A stretch of 64,000 nt of DNA from Candidatus Gastranaerophilales bacterium HUM_1 (GCA_002103105.1 DAAY01000007.1:186001-250000); one strand, 5' to 3'; positions 8,455 to 17,733 are shown, counted from the first letter of the stretch. The notes: generated by a model not told the origin, from the sequence alone. Translations and numbers: made by a program.

Positions 8455-8595
8455 GTTGGTTAAGGCTCACGCTCAGGAGAATAAAAACTCCCAAAAGTTT
8501 TAAACTTTTTGATGGTAAAGCTGTTTGCCAACTCGACAAAGCGAGTTTCTTACGTAATGCTTGAAAATCACTCCTTTTTGTCTTAAATTTGGGTT
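8455..8595 (+). ncRNA. structured 5' leader of bioF, candidate cis-regulatory RNA
   Basis: GTTGG (8455-8459) can pair with CCAAC (8528-8532), and inside it GGCT (8464-8467) with AGCT (8519-8522), enclosing small hairpins such as GGAG/CTCC. A competing hairpin AACTCG/CGAGTT (8530-8535 with 8542-8547) uses the same AAC bases, so the two folds exclude each other. It matches no riboswitch consensus I know. There is no clear ribosome site before the bioF ATG. Its regulatory role is inference. Confidence 0.4.
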
Positions 8596-9729
8596 ATGTA
8601 TAACGATTACAAAACAGTTTTAGACGAATTAAAAGAACATTCGCACTTCAGAAATTTGAAAAATTTTGAGGAAAAAGATGAAAAATACATCTACTTTAAA
8701 GGAGAAAAACTTCTGAATTTATCCTCAAATAATTACCTCAATTTCGCAGATAACAAAGAAATTACACAAGAATTTTTAGACTTTGCAGGAGATAAATTTT
8801 CGCTGGGAAGTGCTTCTGCTAGACTTTTAACGGGAACATTACCTGTTTACAAAGAATTGGAAGAAATGTTATCTTCTTTGTACAAAAAAGAAGCAACACT
8901 ACTTTATAACAGCGGATACCACGCAAACGTAGGAATATCCAGTGCATTAAGCAGAAAAGGAGATGTAATCTTTTCTGACAAGCTTAATCACGCTAGTATT
9001 ATTGACGGCATGAAATTGTCAGAAGGAAAGTTTTTCAGATTTCCGCACAACAACATGACCGCACTCGAAAATCTTCTTGAAAGAGAAAGAAAAAATTTCA
9101 ACAACGCATTCATCATTACAGAGAGTGTATTTTCGATGGATGGGGATATTGAAGACCTAAAAAAAATTGTTGAACTCAAGAAGAAATATAATTGCATTAT
9201 GATTATAGATGAAGCCCATGCTTTCGGGGTTTTTGGAGAAAAGGGTCTTGGTGTTGCAGAAAAGTTAGGAATTATAAATGACGTAGATTTAATCGTCGGA
9301 ACTTTTGGAAAAGCTGTTGGTTCAATGGGAGCATTCGTTACAGGTCCAAAAATTTTGATTGATTTTTTGATAAACAAATCTAGACCTTTTATATTTTCAA
9401 CTGCACTTCCGCCAATAAATATTGCTTTTTCAAAGTGGATTATTGAAAACAAATTTCCAACAACAAAAGCTAAAAGAGAGAGAATGCTCACAATTGCTAA
9501 AAAATTCGGAAGTGAAAGCCATATAATCCCAGTTATTATTGGTGAAAATAAAGAAACTGTGGATTTGTGCGAAGTTTTATTCCACAATGGATATTTCACC
9601 CTTCCAATTCGCCCTCCGACCGTACCTGTCGGGACTTCAAGACTCAGATTATCTTTAACCTCTGAAATTGAAGAAAATGAATTACTGATTTTAAAGGAGA
9701 AAATTGATGAAGTCTTGTTGGCTAAATAA
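8596..9729 (+). CDS. bioF: 8-amino-7-oxononanoate synthase
   Basis: BioF condenses pimeloyl-ACP with L-alanine in the first committed step of biotin ring assembly. The 377-aa protein is a complete alpha-oxoamine synthase. It has the motif SSNNYLNFA (43-51), SARLLTGTLPVY (74-85), IIDEAHAFGVFG (203-214) and the PLP lysine in GTFGKAVGS (Lys239). It is the first gene of a three-gene operon; its last 23 bases overlap bioG. The glycine C-acetyltransferase family is similar, but the biotin neighbours support BioF. Confidence 0.92.
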   Translation: MYNDYKTVLDELKEHSHFRNLKNFEEKDEKYIYFKGEKLLNLSSNNYLNFADNKEITQEFLDFAGDKFSLGSASARLLTGTLPVYKELEEMLSSLYKKEATLLYNSGYHANVGISSALSRKGDVIFSDKLNHASIIDGMKLSEGKFFRFPHNNMTALENLLERERKNFNNAFIITESVFSMDGDIEDLKKIVELKKKYNCIMIIDEAHAFGVFGEKGLGVAEKLGIINDVDLIVGTFGKAVGSMGAFVTGPKILIDFLINKSRPFIFSTALPPINIAFSKWIIENKFPTTKAKRERMLTIAKKFGSESHIIPVIIGENKETVDLCEVLFHNGYFTLPIRPPTVPVGTSRLRLSLTSEIEENELLILKEKIDEVLLAK

Positions 9730-10378
9730 TCAAAATAACGAAAATTTAATAGTATTTTTTGCGGGTTGGAGTTTTGATGAAAAGCCATTCAAATTTTTGC
9801 AATGCAACGATTTTGACGTACTTTTCGTATATGATTACAATGATTTTAAACTTCCAGAGGAACTAAAAAGCATAAAAAATTATAAGCATAAGTATCTTAT
9901 AACTTGGTCAATGGGTGTATTTGTTGCAAATTTATTCAAAAATTTATTTTCCGATTTTGAATACAAAATGGCAATCAATGGAACAATTTCACCTGTCGAT
10001 AATGAATTTGGAATCCCTATAAAAATGTTTGAATTGACACTTAAACATGCCAAAATAGGACTTGAAGGAAAATTTTATAAAAATGTTTTTCAAACAGAAG
10101 AAGAATTTCAAGAATACAGCAAAACACCAGTAGGAAGAACAATTGAAAATAGGGTATCAGAGCTAGAAAACTTATACACTGAAATTAAAAACCACAAAGA
10201 ATTAGAAATACAAAAATTCTATGATTTTGCGATTGTTAGCGATTTTGATAAAATTATTCCACCTAAAAATCAAATTGCCAGCCACAACCAAAATAAAGTG
10301 AGAGTGTTAAGCTTACCATATGGGCATTTCCCGTTCTACCACTACTCTAAATGGAATGAGATTTTAGAATGCAAATAG
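9707..10378 (+). CDS. bioG: BioG-type pimeloyl-ACP methyl ester carboxylesterase (DUF452)
   Basis: BioG removes the methyl group from pimeloyl-ACP methyl ester, ending the BioC-initiated pimelate route. The 223-aa protein has the short DUF452 hydrolase layout: LIVFFAGWSFDEKPF near the N-terminus, the nucleophile motif ITWSMGVF, and the C-terminal histidine in YGHFPFY. The ATG at 9707 is chosen over an overlapping TTG because AGGAG lies 7 nt upstream. The gene overlaps bioF by 23 bp and bioC by 10 bp, so the three are translationally coupled. BioG replaces BioH in this pathway in several lineages. Confidence 0.85.
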   Translation: MKSCWLNNQNNENLIVFFAGWSFDEKPFKFLQCNDFDVLFVYDYNDFKLPEELKSIKNYKHKYLITWSMGVFVANLFKNLFSDFEYKMAINGTISPVDNEFGIPIKMFELTLKHAKIGLEGKFYKNVFQTEEEFQEYSKTPVGRTIENRVSELENLYTEIKNHKELEIQKFYDFAIVSDFDKIIPPKNQIASHNQNKVRVLSLPYGHFPFYHYSKWNEILECK

Positions 10379-11109
10379 ATAACAAACACATAAAAAAACA
10401 ATTTGAAAAAAGTATGCAAGATTACGACCAAAATGCCACAGTTCAAATATTGATGGCATCTAAGTTAGTATTTGAGTTATCTAAAATTTCTACAACATTT
10501 GAAAATATTTTAGAGCTTGGCTCTGGAACAGGAGTTTTGACAAAACAAATTGCAAAAGAGTTAAATTTTTCAAACTATTTTGCAAACGATTTGGTTGAAA
10601 AATCAAAACATTACGTCAAAAAATTCATCCCTAAATCAACCTTCTTTTGCGGAAATGCACTAAAAATCAAACCGCCTAAAAAAGTTGATTTAATAATCTC
10701 AAATGCGATGTTTCAATGGTTCCCATCGTTAGAAAAAGCAATTCAGACTATTTCTAGCAACTTAAAAACCGATGGAATTTTAGCATTTTCAACCTTTGCG
10801 CCCGAAAATTTTAAAGAGATTACGAATTTAACAGGACTTAGCCTAAAATATCTGACAGAAAAAGAAATTGAAGAGGTTCTAAAAAATCAAGGTTTTGAGA
10901 TTCTATATATTGAACAATTTTATGAGGAATTAAAATTCAAAACCCCACTAGAACTTTTAGCCCATATGAAGAAAACAGGGGTTAATTCTCTTTCTGAAAA
11001 AACATGGACAATTGCAAAAGTAAAAGACTTTTGCGACAAGTATTCAAAAAAATATCCAGAAAATAAACTAACTTATTCTCCAATCATAATAATTGCAAAA
11101 AAGAAATAA
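10369..11109 (+). CDS. bioC: malonyl-ACP O-methyltransferase
   Basis: BioC methylates malonyl-ACP so that fatty acid synthesis can build a pimeloyl chain. The 246-aa protein begins with IKKQFEKSMQDYDQNATVQ, the typical BioC N-terminus. The SAM-binding motif ILELGSGTG follows near residue 46, then NDLVEKS and LIISNAMFQWFPS. The C-terminal region (LELLAHMKKTGVNS) matches the family. It starts inside the end of bioG. bioA, bioD and bioB are not in the window. Confidence 0.92.
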   Translation: MQIDNKHIKKQFEKSMQDYDQNATVQILMASKLVFELSKISTTFENILELGSGTGVLTKQIAKELNFSNYFANDLVEKSKHYVKKFIPKSTFFCGNALKIKPPKKVDLIISNAMFQWFPSLEKAIQTISSNLKTDGILAFSTFAPENFKEITNLTGLSLKYLTEKEIEEVLKNQGFEILYIEQFYEELKFKTPLELLAHMKKTGVNSLSEKTWTIAKVKDFCDKYSKKYPENKLTYSPIIIIAKKK

Positions 11110-11143
11110 ATCTTGTTTAAATTCTAGATATTTTATGAAACTA

Positions 11144-11692
11144 TTAACCAAATAAATTCAACAAATGGAACGAGCCGTCTTCAGACTTTCTTTCGATTTT
11201 TTCAATATCCGAAATATCATATCCGCCACGAATATAGTATTCTGAATCCTTTAAATCATGTTCAATTATACGTGAATTTTTATCTTTGCCAAGCGGATAT
11301 GGAGAAAATTCAGCCTTATCTTTAAATGTTAATCGATACTTGCCGATAGTTGGAATTTTTCCATAATTTGGATCAGAAGTAACGTCCGTCAAATGTCCGC
11401 CGTGACAAGGTCTGGAACTTGTTACTTTTTGTCCTGTCAAAAGTTTTTGGAGTTCATCTTTGCCTACATAACGATAAAATCGTTGTCTTTCACCCCCGAG
11501 AACTATCCTATCGACAACATCTCGAGGAACTCCATCTTTTGCATACATTTCATAAATACATTCAAGAAATGGATTTGTTTCCGCTTCAACTTTTGGAGCA
11601 GTAGTCTGAGCAACAGATTTTGCAGCAGTTGCAACTTCAGAAACCTTTTGACTTGGTTTTACAAATCGTTTAATTATTGGCAAAATTTTCAT
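11144..11692 (-). CDS. hypothetical protein with possible ADP-ribosyltransferase-like domain
   Basis: The start chosen is the ATG at 11692, which overlaps the stop of the gene upstream (TAATG) and has AGGAG 10 nt before it; this gives 182 residues. Residues 1-40 form a hydrophobic or basic helix and an Ala/Thr linker. Residues 70-165 look like a small ADP-ribosyltransferase fold. RFYRYVG could supply the arginine (Arg74), DVTSDPNYG the middle strand, and DSEYYIRGGYDISDIEKI a glutamate (Glu151) followed by the usual strand-turn-strand. This is pattern recognition only, and the true family may differ. It is co-transcribed with the 112-aa protein. Confidence 0.6.
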   Translation of the reverse strand: MKILPIIKRFVKPSQKVSEVATAAKSVAQTTAPKVEAETNPFLECIYEMYAKDGVPRDVVDRIVLGGERQRFYRYVGKDELQKLLTGQKVTSSRPCHGGHLTDVTSDPNYGKIPTIGKYRLTFKDKAEFSPYPLGKDKNSRIIEHDLKDSEYYIRGGYDISDIEKIERKSEDGSFHLLNLFG

Positions 11693-12030
11693 TAAACTTT
11701 CACTCCTAGGCACATCAATTCAGATAATTCCCTCATTGCTTGATGTAAACATCTAGGAACATTTTTAAAAACTTTATTCATTTGCTCTGGAGTAGAAAAA
11801 GCTGAAATTGCTAAATCATGATATTTATGCAAAGATTCATTATAACCTGCGTTCACTACTTTATGTTTCAAGCCATATTGAAATCTAATAACTCCATTAC
11901 CAACATCTTTTTGAGTACCATTAATAAATTTACTAAGACCCTTATTAGTTGGGGATGCCCATCCGTGTGAATACTTTGGAGTAACAGCATTTAAACCAAC
12001 TCTTACAACTTTTCCGATAAATGAACCCAT
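11692..12030 (-). CDS. hypothetical protein, 112 aa
   Basis: The start is well supported by AAAGGAGG upstream. The sequence has a Gly/Val-rich N-terminus, a Trp/Ser/Pro segment and a C-terminal helical region with three cysteines. I do not recognise a family. Its stop overlaps the start of the next gene, so the two products are probably made together. If the neighbour is a toxin-like enzyme, this could be a partner or immunity protein; that is speculation. Confidence 0.6.
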   Translation of the reverse strand: MGSFIGKVVRVGLNAVTPKYSHGWASPTNKGLSKFINGTQKDVGNGVIRFQYGLKHKVVNAGYNESLHKYHDLAISAFSTPEQMNKVFKNVPRCLHQAMRELSELMCLGVKV

Positions 12031-12084
12031 AATTTTTTCCTCCTTTTATATTTTTACCTTATCCTTTTTATTTAATATATTTTT

Positions 12085-12483
12085 TTAAACTAAATCTGAA
12101 GGAATAATCATTTCCTCGTCGTCAATCGCACGCCCTGATTTTTCCATAAATTCTGTAAAAATGCCTTTTTTAGCATTTTGTGGTGGTGGATCGTACAACC
12201 CTTTGACTTGCACAGGCTTTGCTTCTGCAAACATTCCCTTCATAACAGCCATTGCGTCTTTGTCAGCATTAAAAGTTTCTTTAAAATCATCAGGGTTAAT
12301 CGCACTACCAATTTCTCTATTCTGTTTTATAGAGTTGTGCATAGCTCGATTACCCTTTTTTGCCTCTGCAAATATGCCACAATCCACAGTTGGAGCTTTT
12401 TGAAAGGCTTTTCTTAGCATTTTTGCCTTAATTTTTTTAGGTAAAATAGCCCTAAAAAGAAAACCTAATATTTTATTTTTCAT
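12085..12483 (-). CDS. hypothetical protein with repeated G-x-F-x-E motifs
   Basis: This 132-aa protein has an AAGAAAGGAAAA ribosome site. The N-terminus (1-28) is hydrophobic then basic (ILGFLFRAILPKKIKAK), suggesting a membrane-binding helix. Three similar stretches follow: CGIFAEAKKG, KGMFAEAKPV and KGIFTEFMEK. The C-terminus is acidic. It is the first gene of a same-strand group with the genes at 11692-12030 and 11144-11692, 54 bp before the next start. The function is unknown. Confidence 0.6.
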   Translation of the reverse strand: MKNKILGFLFRAILPKKIKAKMLRKAFQKAPTVDCGIFAEAKKGNRAMHNSIKQNREIGSAINPDDFKETFNADKDAMAVMKGMFAEAKPVQVKGLYDPPPQNAKKGIFTEFMEKSGRAIDDEEMIIPSDLV

Positions 12484-12585
12484 CTAAATTTTCCTTTCTT
12501 AAAATTTCCCCGAAATTTAAAATTATTTTCCCTTACATCTATTAGAAAAATTTTCAGATAAGAAAATTGCTCCACCCCACCACAT

Positions 12586-12605
12586 CATATCATATCATAT
12601 CATAT
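12586..12605. repeat. CATAT microsatellite
   Basis: Four exact copies of the 5-mer CATAT lie about 105 bp upstream of the 132-aa gene. Confidence 0.8.
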
Positions 12606-12646
12606 AGGGGATTATAACTGAATTTCAGCCTATTAAAATTTGATTT

Positions 12647-12661
12647 TACATTTCGTTACAA
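12647..12661. promoter_or_regulatory. shared motif ACATTTCGTWACAA, copy 2
   Basis: TACATTTCGTTACAA lies 164 bp upstream of the 132-aa gene at 12085-12483. It matches copies 1 and 3 at 13-14 of 15 positions. Confidence 0.35.
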
Positions 12662-12711
12662 TTATATTTTTATAGGGACTAATTTTATTACAAACTATAT
12701 TAAAAAAATAA

Positions 12712-13165
12712 ACCCTCTCCCTCTGTCCCTCTCCCATCGGAGAGGGAAGAATTACCACGTCATACTGAGCTAAGCAAAAAATCTCTTCTCTCCGCAATTT
12801 TTTAAAAATCGACCCTCTCCCTCTGTCCCTCTCCCATCGGAGAGGGAAGAATTACCACGTCACACTGAGCTAAGCGAAGAATCTCTTTCCCCAGCAATTT
12901 TTTAAAAATCAACCCTCTCCCTCAATCCCTTTCCCGTCGGAGAGGGAAGAATTACCACGTCATTCTGAGCTAAGCGAAAAATCTCTTCTCTCCGCAATTT
13001 TAAAAAAATCGACCCTCTCCCTCTGTCCCTCTCCCATCGGAGAGGGAAGAATTACCACGTCATTCTGAGCTAAGCAAAAAATCTCTTCTCTCCGCAATTT
13101 TTAAAAATCGACCCTCTCCCTCTATCCCTCTCCCATCGGAGAGGGAAGAATTACCACGTCATACA
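12712..13165. repeat. tandem array of ~100-bp palindromic intergenic repeats, 4.5 units
   Basis: Units begin at 12712, 12812, 12912, 13012 and 13111, each 99-100 bp. Every unit has a hairpin (CCCTCTCC-CATC-GGAGAGGG), then ACCACGTCAT and a GAGCTAAGCGAAGAATCTC-like stretch, then an AT-rich spacer. The second part resembles a widespread bacterial intergenic REP/MITE-type repeat. The copies differ by a few bases. The last one stops just after the tamB-like stop codon, so the array lies in that gene's 3' region and fills most of the 685-bp gap from 12484 to 13168. Confidence 0.9.
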
Positions 13166-13168
13166 GAA

Positions 13169-16100
13169 CTAATTTTTTATCCAACGGAAACTCTTTACAT
13201 AATTACTTCCGTTAATATCACCAAAAATTTCAGCCTTGAATACTCTCAAAACATTCGCCTTTTCAAAATTAGGGATTTTATTTATTTTACTTGTCGAAGA
13301 TGGATTTATGTCATTAATATTTATTCCTGGAATAGTATTGAATAATCTATTCAATGATGAATTTCCAATTTTTCCCAACAACGTAGAGAAATTTTTAGAC
13401 AAACTACCATATACTTCCATATCTGCAACAAACGTTGATAGGTTATAATTACCAGTCATATACATATTCAAATCTTTACCACTTGAATAAACATTAATAT
13501 CACTCGCAATACCATTTTCAACCTTCACTTCTCCACTAATTTTATCAAAGTTTCCTGTTTTTAATGGAGTGATTAAATCTATAATACCATTAATTGAAAG
13601 TCCCGTAATACCACCAGTGATTAAGTTTCCTGCTTTTAACAAATATTCCAAAGAACCAAGTTTTGGCATTCTACCATCTCGGACTTCAAAATTTCCACCA
13701 CCAGACAACGTATTTACACACTCAACACTTGATAATCCATTACAAGACAAGTGCATATCTCCAGTAACATGCCCGTACATTTGTCCTGGCAAATCAAAGA
13801 AGTTTTCACCTATGATTTGAGCATCCGCATTTTTGATTGTCATTTCTGCATTTCCGCTAAATGTTTTCAAATCATAATTTATTTTTCCATTCACTTCACC
13901 ATTAGCTATATTAAAATGATAATCATTTATCTTAGCAACATTATCTTCACTAAGTGACATAGTAGAAGAGAAATTAGTTGCCGTTGCTTTTTTGATTAAG
14001 ATTTTATCTGCATTCAATTGAGCATTTTTTATTACTAATTGATCAATTGGCATTGGAACATAATTTGCAGATGACAAAGACAAATGCTTATTTCTAGTAT
14101 TATCAGCCTCAAAATCACTCAATGCTTGAGTTACTACATTCAAATTAAGTTCATCCATCTGAACATTTACATCTTCAATAACAAACGGAGGTGTAGGATT
14201 ATTTACAACCTTCGCCTTCATAACAATATCATTAGTTAAAATTACACCCTTAGTCAAAATATCGATATAATCATTCTTAAAGTTGATATTTATATCTCTA
14301 ATTGTTGCATCCAAAAGCGGAATATCGACACTTGAAATATTTAAGTCGCCCAAAATTTTAGGAGCTAAAGATGTTCCATTCAAAGTTAAATCTGTTGTGA
14401 ATACGCCCTGTTTAATTGTCGGTTTTTTCAATAGCACATTGAAAATTTTAGCATTTGTAGGATTTGAAGTTTTTACCTTGAAATTTTTAAATCCTAAAAC
14501 GTTATCATTCAACAAAGTCACATCACCAGATGCCACAAGCTGATTTTGAATAGATTTTTTCTGGCTTTGCGACATAATTGTTTGATTATATTTTAAAGAA
14601 TCAATATGAACAGAATTTGGTCTTAGTACTACATCTGAAACAACAGAAACTGGATTTGTCGTCAATTCTCCTGTACTTACCGCACCATTTGGAGCTCCAG
14701 CCAAAGTCGCACCCATGTAATAAATTGAAGAATTTTCACCTATATTCAAATTTGAATGAGCAGAAATTCTATCAATTGGGCCTCTCAATTTTGAATTAAA
14801 ATTAACATCACCTTTTAATTTTACAGGATATACAGATTTATTATTAATGAATCTATCAAAGAAAGTTTGAGTAGGTTTTGCACTAACTAAAAGATTTAGT
14901 TTTGGAATTCCAAATACATCGGCAACGCTTCCATCAACAAAAACAGGCATTGAGCTTACTCGGGAATTTACACGTTTTAGATATAAGGTATCTCCCCTCA
15001 TATTTGCTTCACCATTGAGAATTCTCACAACTGCACCCAATGGTTTATATACAAAACTTGTATCCTTCAAATTTGTACTAGACCAAATTTTACCATTATT
15101 TATAGTTCCTCTTATATCAACAATACCCTTCATATCCGTAATATTATCAAGCTGAGCAGCATATTGTTTAGGCAGTTTTACTTGTTTTTTAATCTCATTT
15201 ACAGAACTTATATCAAAGTTTTTAAAATTAAATACAGAACTGGCAATAGTCATCGAATCATAAATATCAGCCATTGTAAGAGTAAGATTAAATGGATTAT
15301 TATTGAATAAACCCTTCAAGTTAGAAGTTTTTAACACACCGTTTCGAATAGTGAAAGTTCCACCATTCAAACGAATAGGAGCATTAGTATTCATATTTGG
15401 AATAAATTTTCCATCAACTTTAACTTTGTCATAATCAAGCTCTCCACCATCAGCAATACCCTTATAAGAACCGACAAAAGACGCATTCAGCATTCCTATT
15501 TCTTTTTTGAATGGCATTTCTGTTGTTGGATAAAGCAAATCATTACAATCTTTTATTGCAAACTTTTGAGATTTTGCAACTAAATCAATCTGATTTTTTT
15601 CTCCAGTACCTTTTACATAAATCTTTGAATTTCTAACAAAACCATTTACGTCATAATCAGAATTGTATTTGTCAAAATTAACAACCCCATTTACATTAGT
15701 AAAAGGCAAATAAGTATCTTGCATAACAGTTGTAGCATTGTGCAATGTTACAGTACCTTTTGAAAATAAATCTTCGTTGAATACAACTTCATCCGCATTT
15801 TTAACTTTGCCATAAATATGTAAAAATACATCTGCAACCCCAGTTGGATGAGTGAAAGGTGCAATTGCCTTTTGCACATCAACTAAAATTGGAGAAGTAT
15901 TAATTGTTTTCGCAAGCTTTTGGATACTTTGACCTTTAGCAGTCACATAAACATTCAAATCTCCAAGAACAACACAATTACCTTTTATTTCTACTGGTTT
16001 ACCATTGATAAAAGCCTTGTATGAACGGAAACTAACTTTTGTGTCATCAAAAACAACTTCACCAGAACCATTATTCAACACCAAATTATGCACATCGTTA

Positions 16101-17674
16101 AATGAAGCAGTTGCATTGCGGAATGTAATTTTACCCCAAATATGAGGATCTACCTTTTTCCCTGCAGAGTGCATATCAATATTTCCAATACCAGAAATTT
16201 TCATCATTGGAACGGGACCAAGTTGGAATTTCAAAATTTCATGCAAAGGATTTAAAATTTCTTCCACAGGTTCAAGAATTACAGAATCGGTACTTTTGAT
16301 AAAAAGTTCTGAATATTTTGAACCATCAATTTTAACTTTACCTTTTACTGTTACATTTTGCCCCACAGATGTTGGCACAAAAACATTCAAATCCATCAAT
16401 TGTTCATTGAAATTCAAATCAATACTTGCCTTATCTGGAGCTCCACGCAAAGGTTTTATCAAATATGCGTTGCTTAATTTTACATACCCTTTCAAATGAG
16501 GGCGATTGGCTTTTCCTAGGAAAGAAACCTTTCCTTCTCCGTCACCATAAAAAACATACTTTTTCAATTTATATAAATTGAAATCAGGCAACAATTTTTC
16601 TGACCCAGGAAGGATTGCTACAACATCTTCCAAACGGGTATTTTCAACGCTTGCCGTGATATTCAAATTAGGAACTTTTTCACCGATATTAAAAATTTTT
16701 CCATCAACAAATGCGTGAATTTTGTCAGACTGTAAACTTGTATTTTCAAAATGAATTCCATTTTCAATAGTTCTGAAATTCAATTTCGCAGTTAACTCTT
16801 TTGGATAAATTATTGAAGAAGCCTTGTCCTTACCCTCAATTATGAGATTATTAGTTCGTAAGGTTGATTCAATTTTCTTATGACCGAATTTGTCTGGAGT
16901 TGTTGAAGCAGAATAGTTAACAATTCCGCCCATTTTTTTAATCCTTCCAGAACTCAAAATATTCACATAATCTGAAATTGATGCCAAATCAAAATTATCA
17001 ACTCGACCCATAATCATCAATTGATCTTCTGTAAAATGATTCAATGGGAAATCCAAAGAAATATCTGTCATGTAATCAGTAGATTTTTTACCAACTTCAA
17101 AACGGCCTTCTGTTGAAAATTTGATATGCTTATTCTGAACATATTTTCCATGTTCAAAATATCTGCCTTGAAGCTTAACTTGTTGATTATTTAGATTATC
17201 TGCTAAAGAAATATTATACGAACCTAAATCCCAATCAATTTTATTCAAGGTAAATTTATTATCCTTTTTTAATTTTAAATCAAGAGGATATTGACCTAAC
17301 AAGAATTTTGAATCTTTTGTTAAAACAAAATTTATATCTTCTTTTGTCGCTGAAACATTTGCAATTTCTATTTTCTTAAACAAAAGAGGAAATAATTCTA
17401 TTTTTAATTGAGGATTATCAATAGACAGAGCTTTTGTTCCATCAGAGTTTAGAATAGAAATATTATCACTCTTCACCCAAACAGATGGGAATATACCCAT
17501 AGAAAGTTCTGGATTCCCAATATCAACAATGAACCCAGAATTTTCAAAAACTTTTTGTTCTATAAAACTTTTATGAGATTTTATATTAACAACAGCAGGA
17601 ATTCCCCACGTATATAAACCGCAAGTTACAGCCAAAATTCCCGTTAAAGTTAATACTTTCCATTTTCTCTTCAT
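13169..17674 (-). CDS. TamB/AsmA-like envelope protein
   Basis: This is a 1501-aa protein with one N-terminal membrane anchor (about residues 7-28, LTLTGILAVTCGLYTWGIP) and a very long beta-rich body. The body has repeated strands and motifs such as VDGKIFN, IKGNCVVLGD, DIRGTINNGK and VKLKGDVNFNSK. Near the C-terminus are LSGGGNFEVRDGRMPKLGS and a segment typical of AsmA-like C-terminal domains. Such proteins form bridges that carry lipids across the periplasm and help outer-membrane assembly, which indicates a double-membrane cell. Two overlapping TATAAT boxes lie just before the ATG (17675-17689) and there is no ribosome site, so the leader is absent or only a few bases. Family assignment is fairly sure; TamB versus another AsmA-like member cannot be settled here. 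Confidence 0.8.
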   Translation of the reverse strand: MKRKWKVLTLTGILAVTCGLYTWGIPAVVNIKSHKSFIEQKVFENSGFIVDIGNPELSMGIFPSVWVKSDNISILNSDGTKALSIDNPQLKIELFPLLFKKIEIANVSATKEDINFVLTKDSKFLLGQYPLDLKLKKDNKFTLNKIDWDLGSYNISLADNLNNQQVKLQGRYFEHGKYVQNKHIKFSTEGRFEVGKKSTDYMTDISLDFPLNHFTEDQLMIMGRVDNFDLASISDYVNILSSGRIKKMGGIVNYSASTTPDKFGHKKIESTLRTNNLIIEGKDKASSIIYPKELTAKLNFRTIENGIHFENTSLQSDKIHAFVDGKIFNIGEKVPNLNITASVENTRLEDVVAILPGSEKLLPDFNLYKLKKYVFYGDGEGKVSFLGKANRPHLKGYVKLSNAYLIKPLRGAPDKASIDLNFNEQLMDLNVFVPTSVGQNVTVKGKVKIDGSKYSELFIKSTDSVILEPVEEILNPLHEILKFQLGPVPMMKISGIGNIDMHSAGKKVDPHIWGKITFRNATASFNDVHNLVLNNGSGEVVFDDTKVSFRSYKAFINGKPVEIKGNCVVLGDLNVYVTAKGQSIQKLAKTINTSPILVDVQKAIAPFTHPTGVADVFLHIYGKVKNADEVVFNEDLFSKGTVTLHNATTVMQDTYLPFTNVNGVVNFDKYNSDYDVNGFVRNSKIYVKGTGEKNQIDLVAKSQKFAIKDCNDLLYPTTEMPFKKEIGMLNASFVGSYKGIADGGELDYDKVKVDGKFIPNMNTNAPIRLNGGTFTIRNGVLKTSNLKGLFNNNPFNLTLTMADIYDSMTIASSVFNFKNFDISSVNEIKKQVKLPKQYAAQLDNITDMKGIVDIRGTINNGKIWSSTNLKDTSFVYKPLGAVVRILNGEANMRGDTLYLKRVNSRVSSMPVFVDGSVADVFGIPKLNLLVSAKPTQTFFDRFINNKSVYPVKLKGDVNFNSKLRGPIDRISAHSNLNIGENSSIYYMGATLAGAPNGAVSTGELTTNPVSVVSDVVLRPNSVHIDSLKYNQTIMSQSQKKSIQNQLVASGDVTLLNDNVLGFKNFKVKTSNPTNAKIFNVLLKKPTIKQGVFTTDLTLNGTSLAPKILGDLNISSVDIPLLDATIRDININFKNDYIDILTKGVILTNDIVMKAKVVNNPTPPFVIEDVNVQMDELNLNVVTQALSDFEADNTRNKHLSLSSANYVPMPIDQLVIKNAQLNADKILIKKATATNFSSTMSLSEDNVAKINDYHFNIANGEVNGKINYDLKTFSGNAEMTIKNADAQIIGENFFDLPGQMYGHVTGDMHLSCNGLSSVECVNTLSGGGNFEVRDGRMPKLGSLEYLLKAGNLITGGITGLSINGIIDLITPLKTGNFDKISGEVKVENGIASDINVYSSGKDLNMYMTGNYNLSTFVADMEVYGSLSKNFSTLLGKIGNSSLNRLFNTIPGININDINPSSTSKINKIPNFEKANVLRVFKAEIFGDINGSNYVKSFRWIKN

Positions 17675-17733
17675 ATTATAAACATTATAGTATAATATGC
17701 CGTTTTAGTGCAATAAAAAAAGCTCCTCCAAAT

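Noticed and set aside
8988..9788. Long open frame of 266 codons on the strand opposite bioF
   Set aside because: It lies entirely across bioF and the start of bioG, both with clear motifs. It is a shadow frame.
12712..13165. Regular repeats resembling a CRISPR array
   Set aside because: The whole 100-bp unit repeats with no unique spacers and no cas genes are near. It is a tandem intergenic repeat.
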